The notes: generated by a model not told the origin, from the letters alone. 64,000 nt of DNA from Spiroplasma endosymbiont of Poecilobothrus nobilitatus (GCF_964030655.1 NZ_OZ034915.1:1364001-1428000); one strand, 5' to 3'. Counted from the first letter of the stretch, positions 35,697 to 46,062 are shown. Numbers and translations: made by a program.

Positions 35697-35813
35697 TTAA
35701 TTAGTTTTGCCTAATGCTCAATATTCATCAGTTATTTCATCTACTGAAACTGGATAAGCTCGTATCATTAATTCTTGTAATTTAATTTAAATTTTTTTAT
35801 TTCATTTTTTCAT
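35697..35813 (-). pseudogene. Very small phage ORF (38 codons) with internal stop
   Basis: ATG at 35813, AGGAAAATATTTG upstream; MKKWNKKI, TAA (35787-35789), then in the same frame IKLQELMIRAYPVSVDEIT to TAA at 35697. The stop lies 16 bp before the next ATG. The C-terminal part looks coding, so one nonsense change is likely. Confidence 0.45.
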
Positions 35814-36286
35814 CAAATATTTTCCTTTCTGTAAAAAAATAATATTTTTTTATTGGTTAATATTTTGATATTTAGTAAATAATGTATTTTGTATTTTAGT
35901 ATTTATTTACTTCGCCGCCCGCTTCACTTTTGGGGGTAGGATATTTAGACAGAGTTTATCCCCCTACGGAAAAAAACAAAAAAAGTTTACCCAGTTATTA
36001 ATTACATTTCATCCACCCCTAGACAACTTTATATAAATAAAATAACCTTTTGGAGCTCCAACCCTCTTGTTTTTTTAGTGTCCGATATTGTTTTTTCAGT
36101 TTAACAGCACTCTTTTTATGAAAACAAGTCAAAAAACACGCGCTCTAACATTTCGCAAGTGATTAATCTTGCCGAGAATTAAAGAAATAAATAGGAATAA
36201 ATCCATTCGCTTTCACACTTTTTTTAAGGCTTCGTGCCATAGATGAGTTATCCATCTTTAAGCATCAAAATATTAAGTTTTAAGCG
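35814..36286. other. Non-coding, locally GC-richer phage-derived stretch
   Basis: I see no convincing gene on either strand. It has unusual G/C runs for this genome (CACTTTTGGGGGTAGG, TATCCCCCTACGG, TTTTGGAGCTCCAACC). It could be a phage control or attachment region; this is a guess from its position beside the phage genes. Confidence 0.4.
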
Positions 36287-36426
36287 TTGCATTATTCATC
36301 GGATAATACCTTTATTGAAAGGAAATTTATAAAAATATCATTTATTTTGTGTAGGGAAAACAGAATAACATCTGTTTTTATGATAAAAGTTCTAAATTTA
36401 AAGATACTATCCGATGAATAATGCAA
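36287..36426. repeat. 140-bp segment with 22-bp terminal inverted repeat
   Basis: TTGCATTATTCATCGGATAA (36287 on) is matched inverted at 36405-36426 with one mismatch over 22 bp. An inner hairpin AAAACAG / CTGTTTT lies at about 36357-36379. No ORF. It may be a small non-autonomous element or a phage recombination site. Confidence 0.6.
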
Positions 36427-36443
36427 ATAAATTTATTTTTTTA

Positions 36444-36509
36444 ATAGAAAAATAAAAAAACAATCTCACAAGAATTGTTTTTTTGCCGGTTCATCGTACA
36501 GGACGCCCA
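36444..36509. repeat. 66-bp repeat, inverted copy at 62294-62357
   Basis: Contains GCCGGTTCATCGTACAGGAC and a terminator-like hairpin (CAATCTCACAAGAATTG followed by T7). All but a few bases match the other copy. It forms the 3' end of the truncated decarboxylase frame here. Confidence 0.7.
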
Positions 36510-36660
36510 CAATTAATTCACCATCTAAATTGTCAAAAGTTCCTAATCCAAAATTACCTTGCTTTAATAACGCCCCAAGCTTAATCATACCGTCAAAATT
36601 ACCAGCAGATAAACTTGTTATTGTTGAAAATTGATAAACATTACTAAATTTTTGAATCAT
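36466..36660 (-). pseudogene. Alpha-acetolactate decarboxylase, N-terminal fragment
   Basis: The 64-residue frame starts MIQKFSNVYQFSTITSLSAG and contains LGALLKQGNFGLGTFDNLDG, which matches the start of acetolactate decarboxylase (acetoin pathway; normal length about 235-260). It then continues into the 66-bp repeat (VGVLYDEPAKK) and stops. Zn-binding His residues of the C-terminal half are absent, so it is inactive. AAAGGAG precedes the ATG, and it lies 105 bp after fba. Confidence 0.7.
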
Positions 36661-36735
36661 AACTAATAAAACTCCTTTTTCTAATAGACTTTTTGTTGAA
36701 ATTGTTTATTAAAATTATTTAAACATAAAGTTAAA

Positions 36736-36766
36736 GAAAAAAACATTTCATTCTTGAAATGTTTTT
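36736..36766 (-). terminator. fba terminator
   Basis: AAAACATTTCA / TGAAATGTTTT hairpin followed by a T run on the minus strand, directly at the fba stop. Confidence 0.85.
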
Positions 36767-37656
36767 TATGCTTTACCTTTGCATCCAAACCATGATGTTA
36801 ATTCATCAAATGTTGCTTTAATTGCTTCATATCCAGGTTTTAATAATTTTCGTGGGTCAAACCCTTTCGCATTTTCTGATTTGTCTTTTCCATCTTCAAT
36901 ATATTTTCTTGTTGCAGCAGCAAATGCAATTTGTAATTCAGTATTAACATTTATTTTACTAATTCCTAATGAAATTGCTTTTTTGACTTGTTCTTGTGGA
37001 ATTCCACTACCACCATGTAAAACCATTCCAATTTTTGCAGCAGCTTGAATATCTTCTAAAGCTTGAAAATTTAAACCTGGCCATCCAGTTGGATAAGGAC
37101 CATGAATATTTCCAATTCCTGCAGCAAGAAAATCAATTCCTGTTGCTACCATTTCCGCAGCTTCTTTTGGATCACCAATTTCACCAGCACCAACTACACC
37201 ATCTTCTTCTCCACCAATTGTACCAATTTCAGCTTCAACTGATACACCATTTGTTTTTGCATATGCTACTACTTCTTTTGTATTTTTTAGATTTTCAGAA
37301 AATGGGTGGTGGCTACCATCACACATCACTGAGGAAAAACCAGCATCAATTGCCATTTTACAACTTTCTACTGATTGACCATGATCTAAATGTAATGCTA
37401 CTGGAACCGTAATGTCTAATGAGTATAATAACGCATTAACCATCGCAACAACTAAATTATAACCTCCCATATATTTAATTGCTCCCTCTGAAGCTCCTAA
37501 AATAATTGGTGTTTTTGTTGCTTGCGCAGTTTCTAATAAAGCTTTTGTTCACTCTAGGTTGTTAATATTAAAATGACCAACAGCATATTTATTTTGATGT
37601 GCTTTTTTAATTATTTCACTAGCATTAACTAATCTGGCATGATATTTTTGTACCAT
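36766..37656 (-). CDS. fba: Fructose-bisphosphate aldolase class II
   Basis: Cleaves fructose-1,6-bisphosphate to DHAP and glyceraldehyde-3-phosphate in glycolysis, in the cytoplasm, with Zn2+. The 296-residue product has the class II hallmarks: VALHLDHGQS (zinc His and catalytic Asp), EAEIGTIGGEEDG, GIGNIHGPYP, VLHGGSGIP and KINVNTELQIAF. ATG at 37656 after AGAAGGGAAAAAAATT. A TATAAT lies at about 37697. IS A copy 5 has inserted about 30 bp upstream of that box at 37732, so upstream promoter or control sequence has been replaced. Confidence 0.96.
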
Positions 37657-37731
37657 AATTTTTTTCCCTTCTAATATAAAATATTACGTTAATATTATAA
37701 ACTTTTTATTTTAAAAAATGATATAAAACAA

Positions 37732-38874
37732 CTTTAATTTTGTAGAAAACTCTTGATATTTATAAAATATACCTAAAATTAGGTATATTCTTAATATAAG
37801 AGGTTAATAATTAATGGAAAAAATAATTGAAGAATTAATAAATAGTTTAACAGATGATCAATTTTTAGAATTTCATGAAAAAGTCAAAAAAGAAGCAGAA
37901 TTAATTAAAAAACAAAAACGCTTAAATGAAATTGATCAAAAATTTAGGGATAAAGGTATTAAATGTCCTAATTGTCAATCTTTTTATTGTGTTAAAAATG
38001 GTCATAATCCTGAAGGAAAACAAAAATATTTATGCAAAAAATGTCGTGCTAGTTTTGATGCTTTTCGTGATCATTTTACGTATTGAAGTCATTTAAATTA
38101 TGAACAGTTAAATTTATTGATTCAAATTTCATTATTAAACCAATCTAGTAAAATGATTTCCCGCTTTATTAAAACATCACCGAAAACCGCTTGATATAAT
38201 CGCCAAAAAATAATGAAATCAAAACAATTAGAAAACACCCAATTAAAATTTAAAACGTTAAATGGCTAAATTCAAATCGATGAAACATTTATTAAAGAAA
38301 TCCACAAAGGTAATTTTAAAGATAAATTTGATAAAAGAAAAATTCATCTTGATTCATTTTCAACCAACACTAAATGTTGTGTTCAAATGGCTGTTGATAG
38401 CAATAATAATATTTATGTTAAATCAACCAACACAAAACGATTACAAAAACAGTGAATTATTGAAAATATTAATAAACAATTAATCAAAGAAAATTCAATT
38501 ATTATTTCTGACATGCAACCATTATATTTATTAGTAGCAAAACAAACAAATTCTATTTTATTAGCAACTAAAACTAGTACAAATCCTGATGCTAGTTATC
38601 GGAAGTTAAATAAAATTAGTAAATTACAATCAAATCTTAAAGAATCCTTAATTCATTATCATGGCTTAGGTTTCACGAACATTCAAAATTATTTAAATCT
38701 CTGAAAATGAAAATACCAGCATAAAGGTTTAACACCAAACCAACAATCATCGGTATTATATTTTAACGTATAAAAAAGTTAAATAACAATATTAAAAGTT
38801 TATATAATTTTCTTTTAAAGTTATCATATTGATGATTTTTTTTATTTCATCAAGAGTTTTCTACAAAATTAAAA
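37732..38874 (+). mobile_element. IS1595-like element A, copy 5 (1143 bp)
   Basis: Both repeats complete, flanked by TAAAACAA at 37724-37731 and 38875-38882 (8-bp target duplication). Confidence 0.93.
37814..38773 (+). pseudogene. IS1595-like transposase A5, nonsense mutation
   Basis: Full-length 960-bp frame except that the Gln codon of LNGQIQIDETF has become TAA (38267), just before the first catalytic Asp. Several other substitutions (Gly-to-Asn, His-to-Arg) suggest decay. Confidence 0.88.
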
Positions 38875-38973
38875 TAAAACAAAGTAATTTATTAATATTT
38901 ACCTAATTTACCAAAAAAAAGAAAAAAAATATAATTTTTAGAATTCTTATCCTCTTTTTTAAAAATCCCGTGT

Positions 38974-39125
38974 TATAAATAAAGTACTATATGGCAACAT
39001 ATAGTAAACAAACAGAGCTTATCATTACCTGATGGATGGGTCTCCTAAAAGGTAATACCCAAAGATAGGTAACCGTTAGTAAATAGTTTTTTTAAAGGGC
39101 ATTTCTAATCAAGGAATGCCTTTTT
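38974..39125 (+). ncRNA. Candidate structured small RNA with own promoter and terminator
   Basis: An extended -10 (TGTTATAAA, box 38974-38979) precedes an 8-bp hairpin with a GCAA loop (ACTATATG / CATATAGT, 38986-39005). Next comes a possible H-type pseudoknot: ATTACCT (39024-39030) with AGGTAAT (39050-39056), and GGGT (39038-39041) with ACCC (39057-39060). It ends in a strong terminator (GGCATTCC-type stem 39097-39120, then T5). No reading frame. It contains ACAGAG; relation to the U6-like MCS4 RNA of mycoplasmas is only a guess. It is convergent with mutM, so the hairpin could also end mutM transcripts. Confidence 0.55.
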
Positions 39126-39957
39126 ATTTTAATTTTTGGCAATAATTACAAAAATAAGTTCCTCGTCCATTAACAAAAATTTTATCAATTAATTTGTAAC
39201 AATTAACACATTCCATTTTATTACGCCCATGTACTTTTAATTTTTGTAAAAATTTACCATCCATCCCTGGTTCAGGATGATAAGTTGCGATGGTTGTTCC
39301 TCCTTCATCAATGGCTTTTTGTAAAACTAATTTTGTATTGTCAATAATATTTTGATAATCTTGATCAACTAAATTTTTTGTTCTTTCACCAGGATTAATT
39401 TTAGAGGCAAATAAAATTTCATTGGCATAAATATTCCCAATTCCAACAATAACATTTTGTTCCAATAATGTTGTTTTAATAGGCTGTGATTTATTTTGCC
39501 AAGCATTTTTTAAATATGAAACTGTAATTTTTTCATCAAATGGTTCATATCCCAACTTATTCAATGGTGCTTGTTGTAAATAATCATTTTTACTATATAA
39601 ATGCATTGTCCCAAATTTTCTTGTATCATGATAACGTAATTGAAATTGATGATCAAGTTCAAATAAAACCATAATATGTTGTCATTCACCAGGTTCATCT
39701 TTTAATGTAAAATAATATTTGCCTTCCATACGTAAATGACTAATTAAAACATAATCATCCAATATAAATAGTAAATGTTTCCCCATTCGATCAATTCGAT
39801 TAATTTTTTGTTTAACAATTTCTTTTATAAATTCCTTTGAATCAAGAAAATATTTTATTATTTTATTTCAAAAAATTTGACAATCAGTAATTGTTTTTCC
39901 AACAACATGTTTTGTTAAAATACGACGGACCGTTTCAACTTCTGGTAATTCTGGCAT
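39124..39957 (-). CDS. mutM: Formamidopyrimidine-DNA glycosylase
   Basis: Removes 8-oxoguanine and Fapy lesions and nicks the abasic site. The 277-residue protein starts MPELPEVETVRRIL, with Pro1/Glu2 the catalytic residues after Met removal. It has YHDTRKFGTMHLY, GIGNIYANEILF and the C-terminal zinc finger CVNCYK...CNYCQKLK preceded by VNGRGTYF. AGAAGGAACAAT is upstream. polA is the upstream gene, 105 bp away and separated by a terminator. Confidence 0.96.
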
Positions 39958-40041
39958 ATTGTTCCTTCTTTCTTAATTAATAATTTAATTTTATTTTTAT
40001 ATCTAATAAAAATCAAGATGCTAATAAGTAATTAAAATTAT

Positions 40042-40079
40042 AAAAAATGATATGATTTAATCTTATTTTAAATCATATC
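40042..40079 (-). terminator. polA terminator
   Basis: ATATGATTTAA / TTAAATCATAT hairpin with a following T run; it overlaps the last codons and stop of polA. Confidence 0.8.
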
Positions 40080-42672
40080 AACTTAAACCAGTTTTCATAT
40101 CAACTATTAACTTTACATCTAATTTAGTAGAATCTTCCATCAATGTTTTAACAATTTTTTGCACTTGAATTAATTCAACTTGCGGAATTTCAAAAATTAA
40201 TTCATCATGAATTTGTGCAATAATTTTTGCTTTTAAATCTAATTTTAAAAATTCTTGGTCAATATTTTTTAAAGCAATTTTAATAATATCCGCTGCGCTA
40301 CCTTGAATTGGCATATTCATTGCAATCCGTTTTCCAAATTCACGTTGCATATAATTACGGTCATTAATTTCTGGGACATAACGTTTCCGATTAAAAATTG
40401 TTGTAACATAACCATTTTGTTTACAAAACTCAACTTGTTGATCAATAAAAGCCTTAATTGTTGGAAATTGCTGATAATAATTATTAATTATTGCTTTTGC
40501 TTTTACAACAGAAATATTTAAATCAGTTGCTAAACCAAAATCACTAATTCCATAAATAATACCAAAATTAACAGCTTTCGCACTACGACGAATATTTGGT
40601 GTAATTTCATTTTTTGATAAATTAAAAATTTTCATTGCAGTATTAGTATGAATATCTTCATTATTATTAAAAGCAGCAATTAAATCTTGGTCTTTTGACA
40701 TATGTGCTAAAATTCGTAATTCAATTTGTGAATAATCACAAGATAATAAAACATTATTTGGTGATGAAACAACAAAAATTTTTCGCGCCTCTTTTTGAAT
40801 ATCATCACGAATACTAATATTTTGCATATTAGGTTCCACAGATGAAAGCCGGCCAGTATTTGTTAAGGTTTGTTTATAAATTGTATGAACTTTCCCATCA
40901 GCAAAAATATATTTTTCCATCCCTTTTAAATAAGTTGAATATAATTTTTTATACTTTCGATAATCTAATATCTTTGGAATAATCACATGGTTATTTTTTA
41001 TTTCTTCTAATGTTTCTTGTGCTGTTGACCCTTTTTTCCGATCAGGTAATGAAAGAACTTGAAATAATAATTCTGAAATTTGTTTTGGTGAATTAGGATT
41101 AATTTCTTTTTGCGCAATATCATTAATTTCGTTATTTAATTCTTGCACAATTTTTTCAATTCGTAAGGTTTGTGTTGTTAATTCATGTTGGTCAACCTTA
41201 ACACCATTAATTTCCATTCGTGCTAATGCAAAAGCGGTTGGTAACTCAATCTTATAATATAAATCATATTGTTGATTAGCTTTTAATAACTCAATAATTT
41301 TTGGTCTTAATTTATGAATGTACGCTGCTTTTTCACTAATAAAGTGACTTAATTTAATTACATCAGCAGGAATTTGTTTTTTAACCCCTTTGCCATAAAA
41401 TAATTCATCAGTCAAAATTTGTTTTTTCTCAAATAAATTAATATAAGTATCTAAACTATTTTTTGAATTTGAATTATAAACATAACCAGCCAGCATCATA
41501 TCATATTCAATATTTTGAACAAAAATATTATCACGAGCTAAAGCAATAATTAAACTCTTTGCATGATAAGTTAACTTTTGATATTTATTATCATTTAAAA
41601 ATTGATGTCATAGTTTATCATGCTTTGCATGAATATAATCAAAATAAAAAACACCTTTCGAATTAACAATTCCAAACCCAATAATTTCCGAAGTATGATA
41701 ATTTTCATCTAATAATTTTAAATAAACAGTAGTGTTATTTTCATTAAATTCGGAACGTCATTCTTCAATAATTTTTAATTTTATATTTGAGTTTTGGGTA
41801 CCATTATCTTGATTATTAAACAATTTTGTTACAAATGAATTCATATTATATTTTAAATAAAATTGCATTAATGTTTCTTGATTTGGTGAAAACTGAGTAA
41901 AAGTAAAATGTTCTAAATTAATATCAAAAAAAATAGTAGCTATTTTTTTGCACAATAATGCACTTTCTTTATGATTTAATAAATTTTGTTGTAACGCACC
42001 CTTAATCTGCTCAATATTATCATATAAATTTTCAATTGAATGATATTCCTTAATTAATTTTATTGCTGTTTTTTCACCAACTTTTAGAACACCCTTTAAA
42101 TTATCGGAAGGATCACCCATTAGCCCTTTTAAATCAGGAACTTGTAATGGTGTAATTCCCCATTTTGCTATTAAAGCTGCTTCATCTATAACATCAGCAC
42201 TGTTACCTTGACGTGGCACTAAAATATTTGTTTTATTAGTAATTAGTTGATATAAATCTTTATCACTTGAAAAAATATCAACATAAAAATCTTCTTTTTC
42301 AGCCAGCATTGCTAAACATCCTAATAAATCATCAGCTTCATATCCTTCTTGCTCTAAATATGGAATTTGATAACTATCTAAAAATTCTTTTACAATTGGA
42401 AATTGTACAATTAATTCATTTGGCGTTTTATTCCGACCATCTTTGTAGTCAACTAATAAATCATGACGAAAATTCTTTTTTCCTTTATCAAAAGCAACAA
42501 CAACACTATAGTAGTTATTTGTTTTTAATATTTTATTCAACATATTGGCAAATGCATAAACAGCATTTGTTGGTGTTCCATCCAAACTTTTTAACATCTC
42601 GCCATTATAAGCTGTGGCATAAAATGCTCTAAAAAGCAAAGAATTTCCATCAATTAACAATACTTTTTTCAT
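40063..42672 (-). CDS. polA: DNA polymerase I
   Basis: Gap-filling and primer-removing polymerase. The 869-residue protein has an N-terminal 5'-3' exonuclease domain (MKKVLLIDGNSLLFRAFYAT, GYEADDLLG, IFSSDKDLYQL, GLMGDPSDNLKGV), a middle domain lacking clear DEDD proofreading motifs, and a C-terminal polymerase with motif A LLSCDYSQIELRILAHMS (about residue 640), motif B RRSAKAVNFGIIYGIS (about 700) and motif C QIHDELIFEI (about 820). It is open only with UGA as Trp. GGAGATTGTAAA is upstream. It lies downstream of ispE by 67 bp. Confidence 0.96.
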
Positions 42673-42739
42673 TTTACAATCTCCTCATTTATGTTCAATT
42701 ATATCCTAATTTAATTTTAAAATATACTTTAAAACTAAA

Positions 42740-43486
42740 TTATCAAACCAAAAAAGCGCCACCACCACCAGAAAGCATTACATTTGAATATTCTTTCTTT
42801 AATGTAAGATAAAATTTTTTTAACTTTGGATTAATTTTAAAAGCGGGCTGTTGTAACATATTAAAATAAAGATTATTAATTATTTTTTTTGTTTTATAGT
42901 ATTGATAATTATGGTCAAATTCTTGATAAACCTCTTTTGTAATTGATGATATTTTTGAATCAATAATTTTAAGATTTGGGATTTGATATTTATTAATTTG
43001 ATGCATTGTTAAATACTTAATTTTATGACCATAACCAGAGACTATTGCTGGTTTTTCTAAATAAAAAAATAAAGCATCGGAACTAAGACTTTGAATTAAC
43101 TTTTTAATTTTCCAATAATAATAATTAATATTAAAAAAATGACAGATAAGTTTAATCATTGCAACAGCATTACTACCAGAATAACCAAGACCAGAACCAA
43201 TAGTTGTATTTTTAATTAAATTAATATGAACTGGAGTTGATTTAAACTTAGGGAACATAACAATAAATTTATGATACGCTTCCAAAATAGTATTATTATT
43301 TGAATCTAGTTCTTTTTTATTACAAGTAAAAATTGTTTGTTTACCTTGATAAGGCAATAACTCAACAAAATCATATTCTTCCTTATAAGGAAAAATAATA
43401 CTTTTAATATGGTGCATTTTTTTAAATTTATGTTTGCGAAAAACCTCTAAAGTTAAATTAAACTTACCATATGATCTAATTTTCAT
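42740..43486 (-). CDS. ispE: 4-diphosphocytidyl-2-C-methyl-D-erythritol kinase
   Basis: GHMP kinase of the non-mevalonate isoprenoid pathway, phosphorylating CDP-ME with ATP. The 248-residue product has the N-terminal SYGKFNLTLEVF (substrate Lys), the glycine-rich ATP loop TTIGSGLGYSGSNAVAMI, SSDALFFYL, and C-terminal MLSGGGGAFLVW. It is shorter and more divergent than most IspE proteins (about 280-300). The last sense codon is UGA-Trp, followed by TAA. It starts 2 bp after rsmA, the usual rnmV-rsmA-ispE order, which supports the call. Confidence 0.82.
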
Positions 43487-43488
43487 TT

Positions 43489-44337
43489 TTATAGTTCTCC
43501 CTTAGTTTGTTTAATTTCATTATATAAAAGATAAAAATCATTTAAACTTAAATTTTCAGAACGTAAATTTAATGCATAGTTTAATCTTAACAAAATATCT
43601 TCTGCTAAAATTTTATTATTAATGATAATTGCTAAGTTATTTAAAATTGTTTTTCGCTTTGTTGCAAACATCATTCGAATAAATCTAATAAATTCTTCAT
43701 CATTTATTAATGAAAGATATTTTTTATTCAATTTAAATTTTAAAACAATACTATCAACTTTTGGTACTGGAACAAAATTATTACGACCAACTAAGGAAAA
43801 TTTTTCAATATCACTATAAAATTGACAAACAACAGAAAGACTATTATAATTTTTTGAATTTGGCTGAGCCATAATTCTTTCACCAACCTCTTTTTGCATC
43901 ATTAAAATAATTTCTTTTACTTTTGGATTCTTTATTTTTAATAATTTAAAAATAATTGGTGAAGTAATATAATAAGGAATATTGGAAATAATACTAATTG
44001 GATTATTATCTAAAAATTCTGTTAAAAATAATTTTTCTAAATCAATGGTTAAAATATCCGCCTGGATAATAGTTAAACCCTGATCTTTAAATTTTAATGT
44101 TAAATATTCTACTAAAGTTGAATCAATTTCAACACAAACAAGTTTATTTGCTTTTAATAAAATAGAACTCGTCAAAGCACCCATTCCTGGACCAATTTCT
44201 AAAATATTTGTGTTTGGTAAATCAAATGCACTATCAACAATTAAATTAATAAAATGAGGATTTGTTAAAAAGTTTTGTCCCTTACTCTTTTTAGCTATTA
44301 TTCCTTCGGCACGCATTTCTTGGTTTTGTTTCTTCAT
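43489..44337 (-). CDS. rsmA: 16S rRNA dimethyladenosine transferase
   Basis: Dimethylates A1518/A1519 in the 3' hairpin of 16S rRNA using SAM, a late step in small-subunit assembly. The 282-residue product has the N-terminal KSKGQNFLTNPHF, SAM motif I ILEIGPGMGALT, CVEIDSTLVEYL, the QADILTIDL segment, catalytic SNIPYYITSPI, and PVPKVDSIVLKF. Its ATG overlaps the stop codon of rnmV, indicating coupled translation. Confidence 0.95.
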   Translation of the reverse strand: MKKQNQEMRAEGIIAKKSKGQNFLTNPHFINLIVDSAFDLPNTNILEIGPGMGALTSSILLKANKLVCVEIDSTLVEYLTLKFKDQGLTIIQADILTIDLEKLFLTEFLDNNPISIISNIPYYITSPIIFKLLKIKNPKVKEIILMMQKEVGERIMAQPNSKNYNSLSVVCQFYSDIEKFSLVGRNNFVPVPKVDSIVLKFKLNKKYLSLINDEEFIRFIRMMFATKRKTILNNLAIIINNKILAEDILLRLNYALNLRSENLSLNDFYLLYNEIKQTKGEL

Positions 44338-44855
44338 TATTTCTCCTTTAAAATATCAATTAAATCTTGTTTTTTAACATTCATATAATTTATTCATTTA
44401 AATGTTGTCTTATTATTAGTTGGCATTAAGTTATAGTACTTAATAATTTTTTCGCGTTTTAATTTTGAATCAACTAAATTAATATAATCACTTCATAGTA
44501 AATTATCAACTGGTTGGTTTGAAAAACTAATTAAATTATTAATACTATTTTTAATTGCAATTTCAGATGCCTCAGCAATTCCAACTTTTTTGCCCTTGGT
44601 TGCATCATTCTTACTTATAAAAGCATGAAGGCAGTTATTTTCTAAATAATCACTAATAATTTGACGTAATTTTTGTCCAGGATAATCAGGATCAGTAAAA
44701 ATAATTATTTTATTGTTTAAACTAATTTTTTTGATCAATGCTAATTTTTCTTTTGTAATCCCACTACCGCTAGTTTCAATTGTTTTAATATTAGGAAAAA
44801 TAGTTTTTAACTTTGCTGAATCTGTCTTACCTTCAACAATAACAAATACTCTCAT
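44337..44855 (-). CDS. rnmV: Ribonuclease M5
   Basis: Toprim nuclease that matures 5S rRNA. The 172-residue product carries the toprim Glu motif VFVIVEGKTDSAKL at the N-terminus and the metal-binding IIIFTDPDYPGQKLR in the middle, and lacks other domains, as expected for the family. It is followed with a one-base stop/start overlap by rsmA, as in many Firmicutes. It is transcribed divergently from mreB at 44984. Confidence 0.92.
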
Positions 44856-44889
44856 TTTAATCTTTACTCCCCGATAAACACCTTTTTCA

Positions 44890-44917
44890 TTTACTTATCC
44901 TGATTTTATAGTATAAT
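44890..44917 (+). promoter_or_regulatory. Promoter of mreB (44984)
   Basis: TTTACT (44890-44895), 16-bp spacer, TATAAT (44912-44917), about 65 bp before the start codon. Confidence 0.7.
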
Positions 44918-44983
44918 TATACTAGACTGTTATATTAAAATAATCATAAATTTTAAATATAGGAGTAGGAGGCAAAAAGAAAT

Positions 44984-46030
44984 ATGGCTAATTATAAATT
45001 TGGAAAAGACTACTCGTTTTTAGCATTAGACTTAGGCACAGCTAACACGGTAGCCTATGTATCAGGTCAGGGAATTGTTTATAACGAACCTTCGATGATG
45101 GCATATGACACTTTAAGTAACTCATTAATTGTCTTGGGAAATGAAGCATACAAAATGGTTGGAAAAACGCATGATCATATCAGAATGGTAACACCATTAG
45201 TAGATGGAGTTATCTCAGATATGGAAGCGGCTCAAGACTTGTTAAAACACATTTTTAGTAGATTAAAATTATCAGGAATTTGAAAAAATTCACTAGTAAT
45301 ATTGGCATGTCCAAGTGGAGTTACCGAACTAGAGCGTGGTGCTTTAAAAGCTATTGCAAAAGATATGGGAGCAAGTCACGTTTTAGTAGAAGAAGAAGTT
45401 AAACTAGCAGCATTAGGAGCTGGCATTAATATTGGTCTAGCACAAGGAAATTTAGTAATTGATATTGGCGGAGGAACAACAGATATTGCAATTATTTCAG
45501 CTGGGGATATTGTAATTTCAAAATCAGTTAAAGTTGCAGGAAAACACTTAGATCAAGAAATTCAAAAATATATTCGTGCTGAATACAATGTGCTAGTTGG
45601 AATTAGAACTGCTGAACAAATTAAAAAAGAAATTGGTGCATTAGTTAAAATAATTAATGAAAAACCAGTTCGTGCCTTTGGTCGTGATATTATTACGGGA
45701 TTACCACGAGAAGTATTAATTAAACCTGAAGAAATTAAAAACGTTTTATTAGCCCCTTTTTCAAGAATTACAGACTTATTAGTAGAAGTATTAGAACAAA
45801 CACCACCAGAATTAGCTGGTGATGTTATTAGAAATGGTATTACCATCTGTGGAGGAGGCGCTTTAATTCGTGGAATTGTAAAATATTTTGAGTCAATTTT
45901 CCAATTAAAAGTAAAAGCTGCAAATGATCCATTAATGTGTGTAATTGATGGTGCTAAAACTTATGAAAAAAATTTAGGTGCTGTAATTGAAAGAATTCAA
46001 TTACTTGATGCAAATGAATACAAAATTTAA
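44984..46030 (+). CDS. mreB: MreB actin homologue, MreB1/MreB4-like
   Basis: Bacterial actin that polymerises with ATP under the membrane; in spiroplasmas the MreB set and fibril form the ribbon behind helicity and swimming. The 348-residue product has phosphate-1 LALDLGTANTVAYV, phosphate-2 LVIDIGGGTTDIAIIS, the catalytic-Glu helix LVEEEVKLAALGAG, and TICGGGALIRG. Catalytic Glu and Thr are kept. It groups by eye with the gene at 54265 (shared DMEAAQDLLKHIFSR), so one is probably MreB1 and the other MreB4; the number is not certain. AGGAGTAGGAGG precedes the ATG. Confidence 0.93.
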
Positions 46031-46031
46031 T

Positions 46032-46062
46032 AAAAAAGTATATTTTAAAAATATACTTTTTT
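46032..46062 (+). terminator. Terminator after mreB (44984)
   Basis: AAAAGTATATTTT / AATATACTTTTTT hairpin with T run beginning 2 bp after the stop, so this mreB is transcribed alone. Confidence 0.85.

Noticed and set aside
35814-36290. CRISPR-like or tandem repeat array in the phage non-coding stretch
   Set aside because: No regularly spaced repeats; only isolated G/C runs.
36996-37412. Plus-strand ORF opposite fba (138 codons)
   Set aside because: Very rich in Leu/Gln/His, antisense to a conserved enzyme; a shadow.
42267-42632. Plus-strand ORF opposite polA
   Set aside because: Antisense shadow of the exonuclease domain, no start signals.
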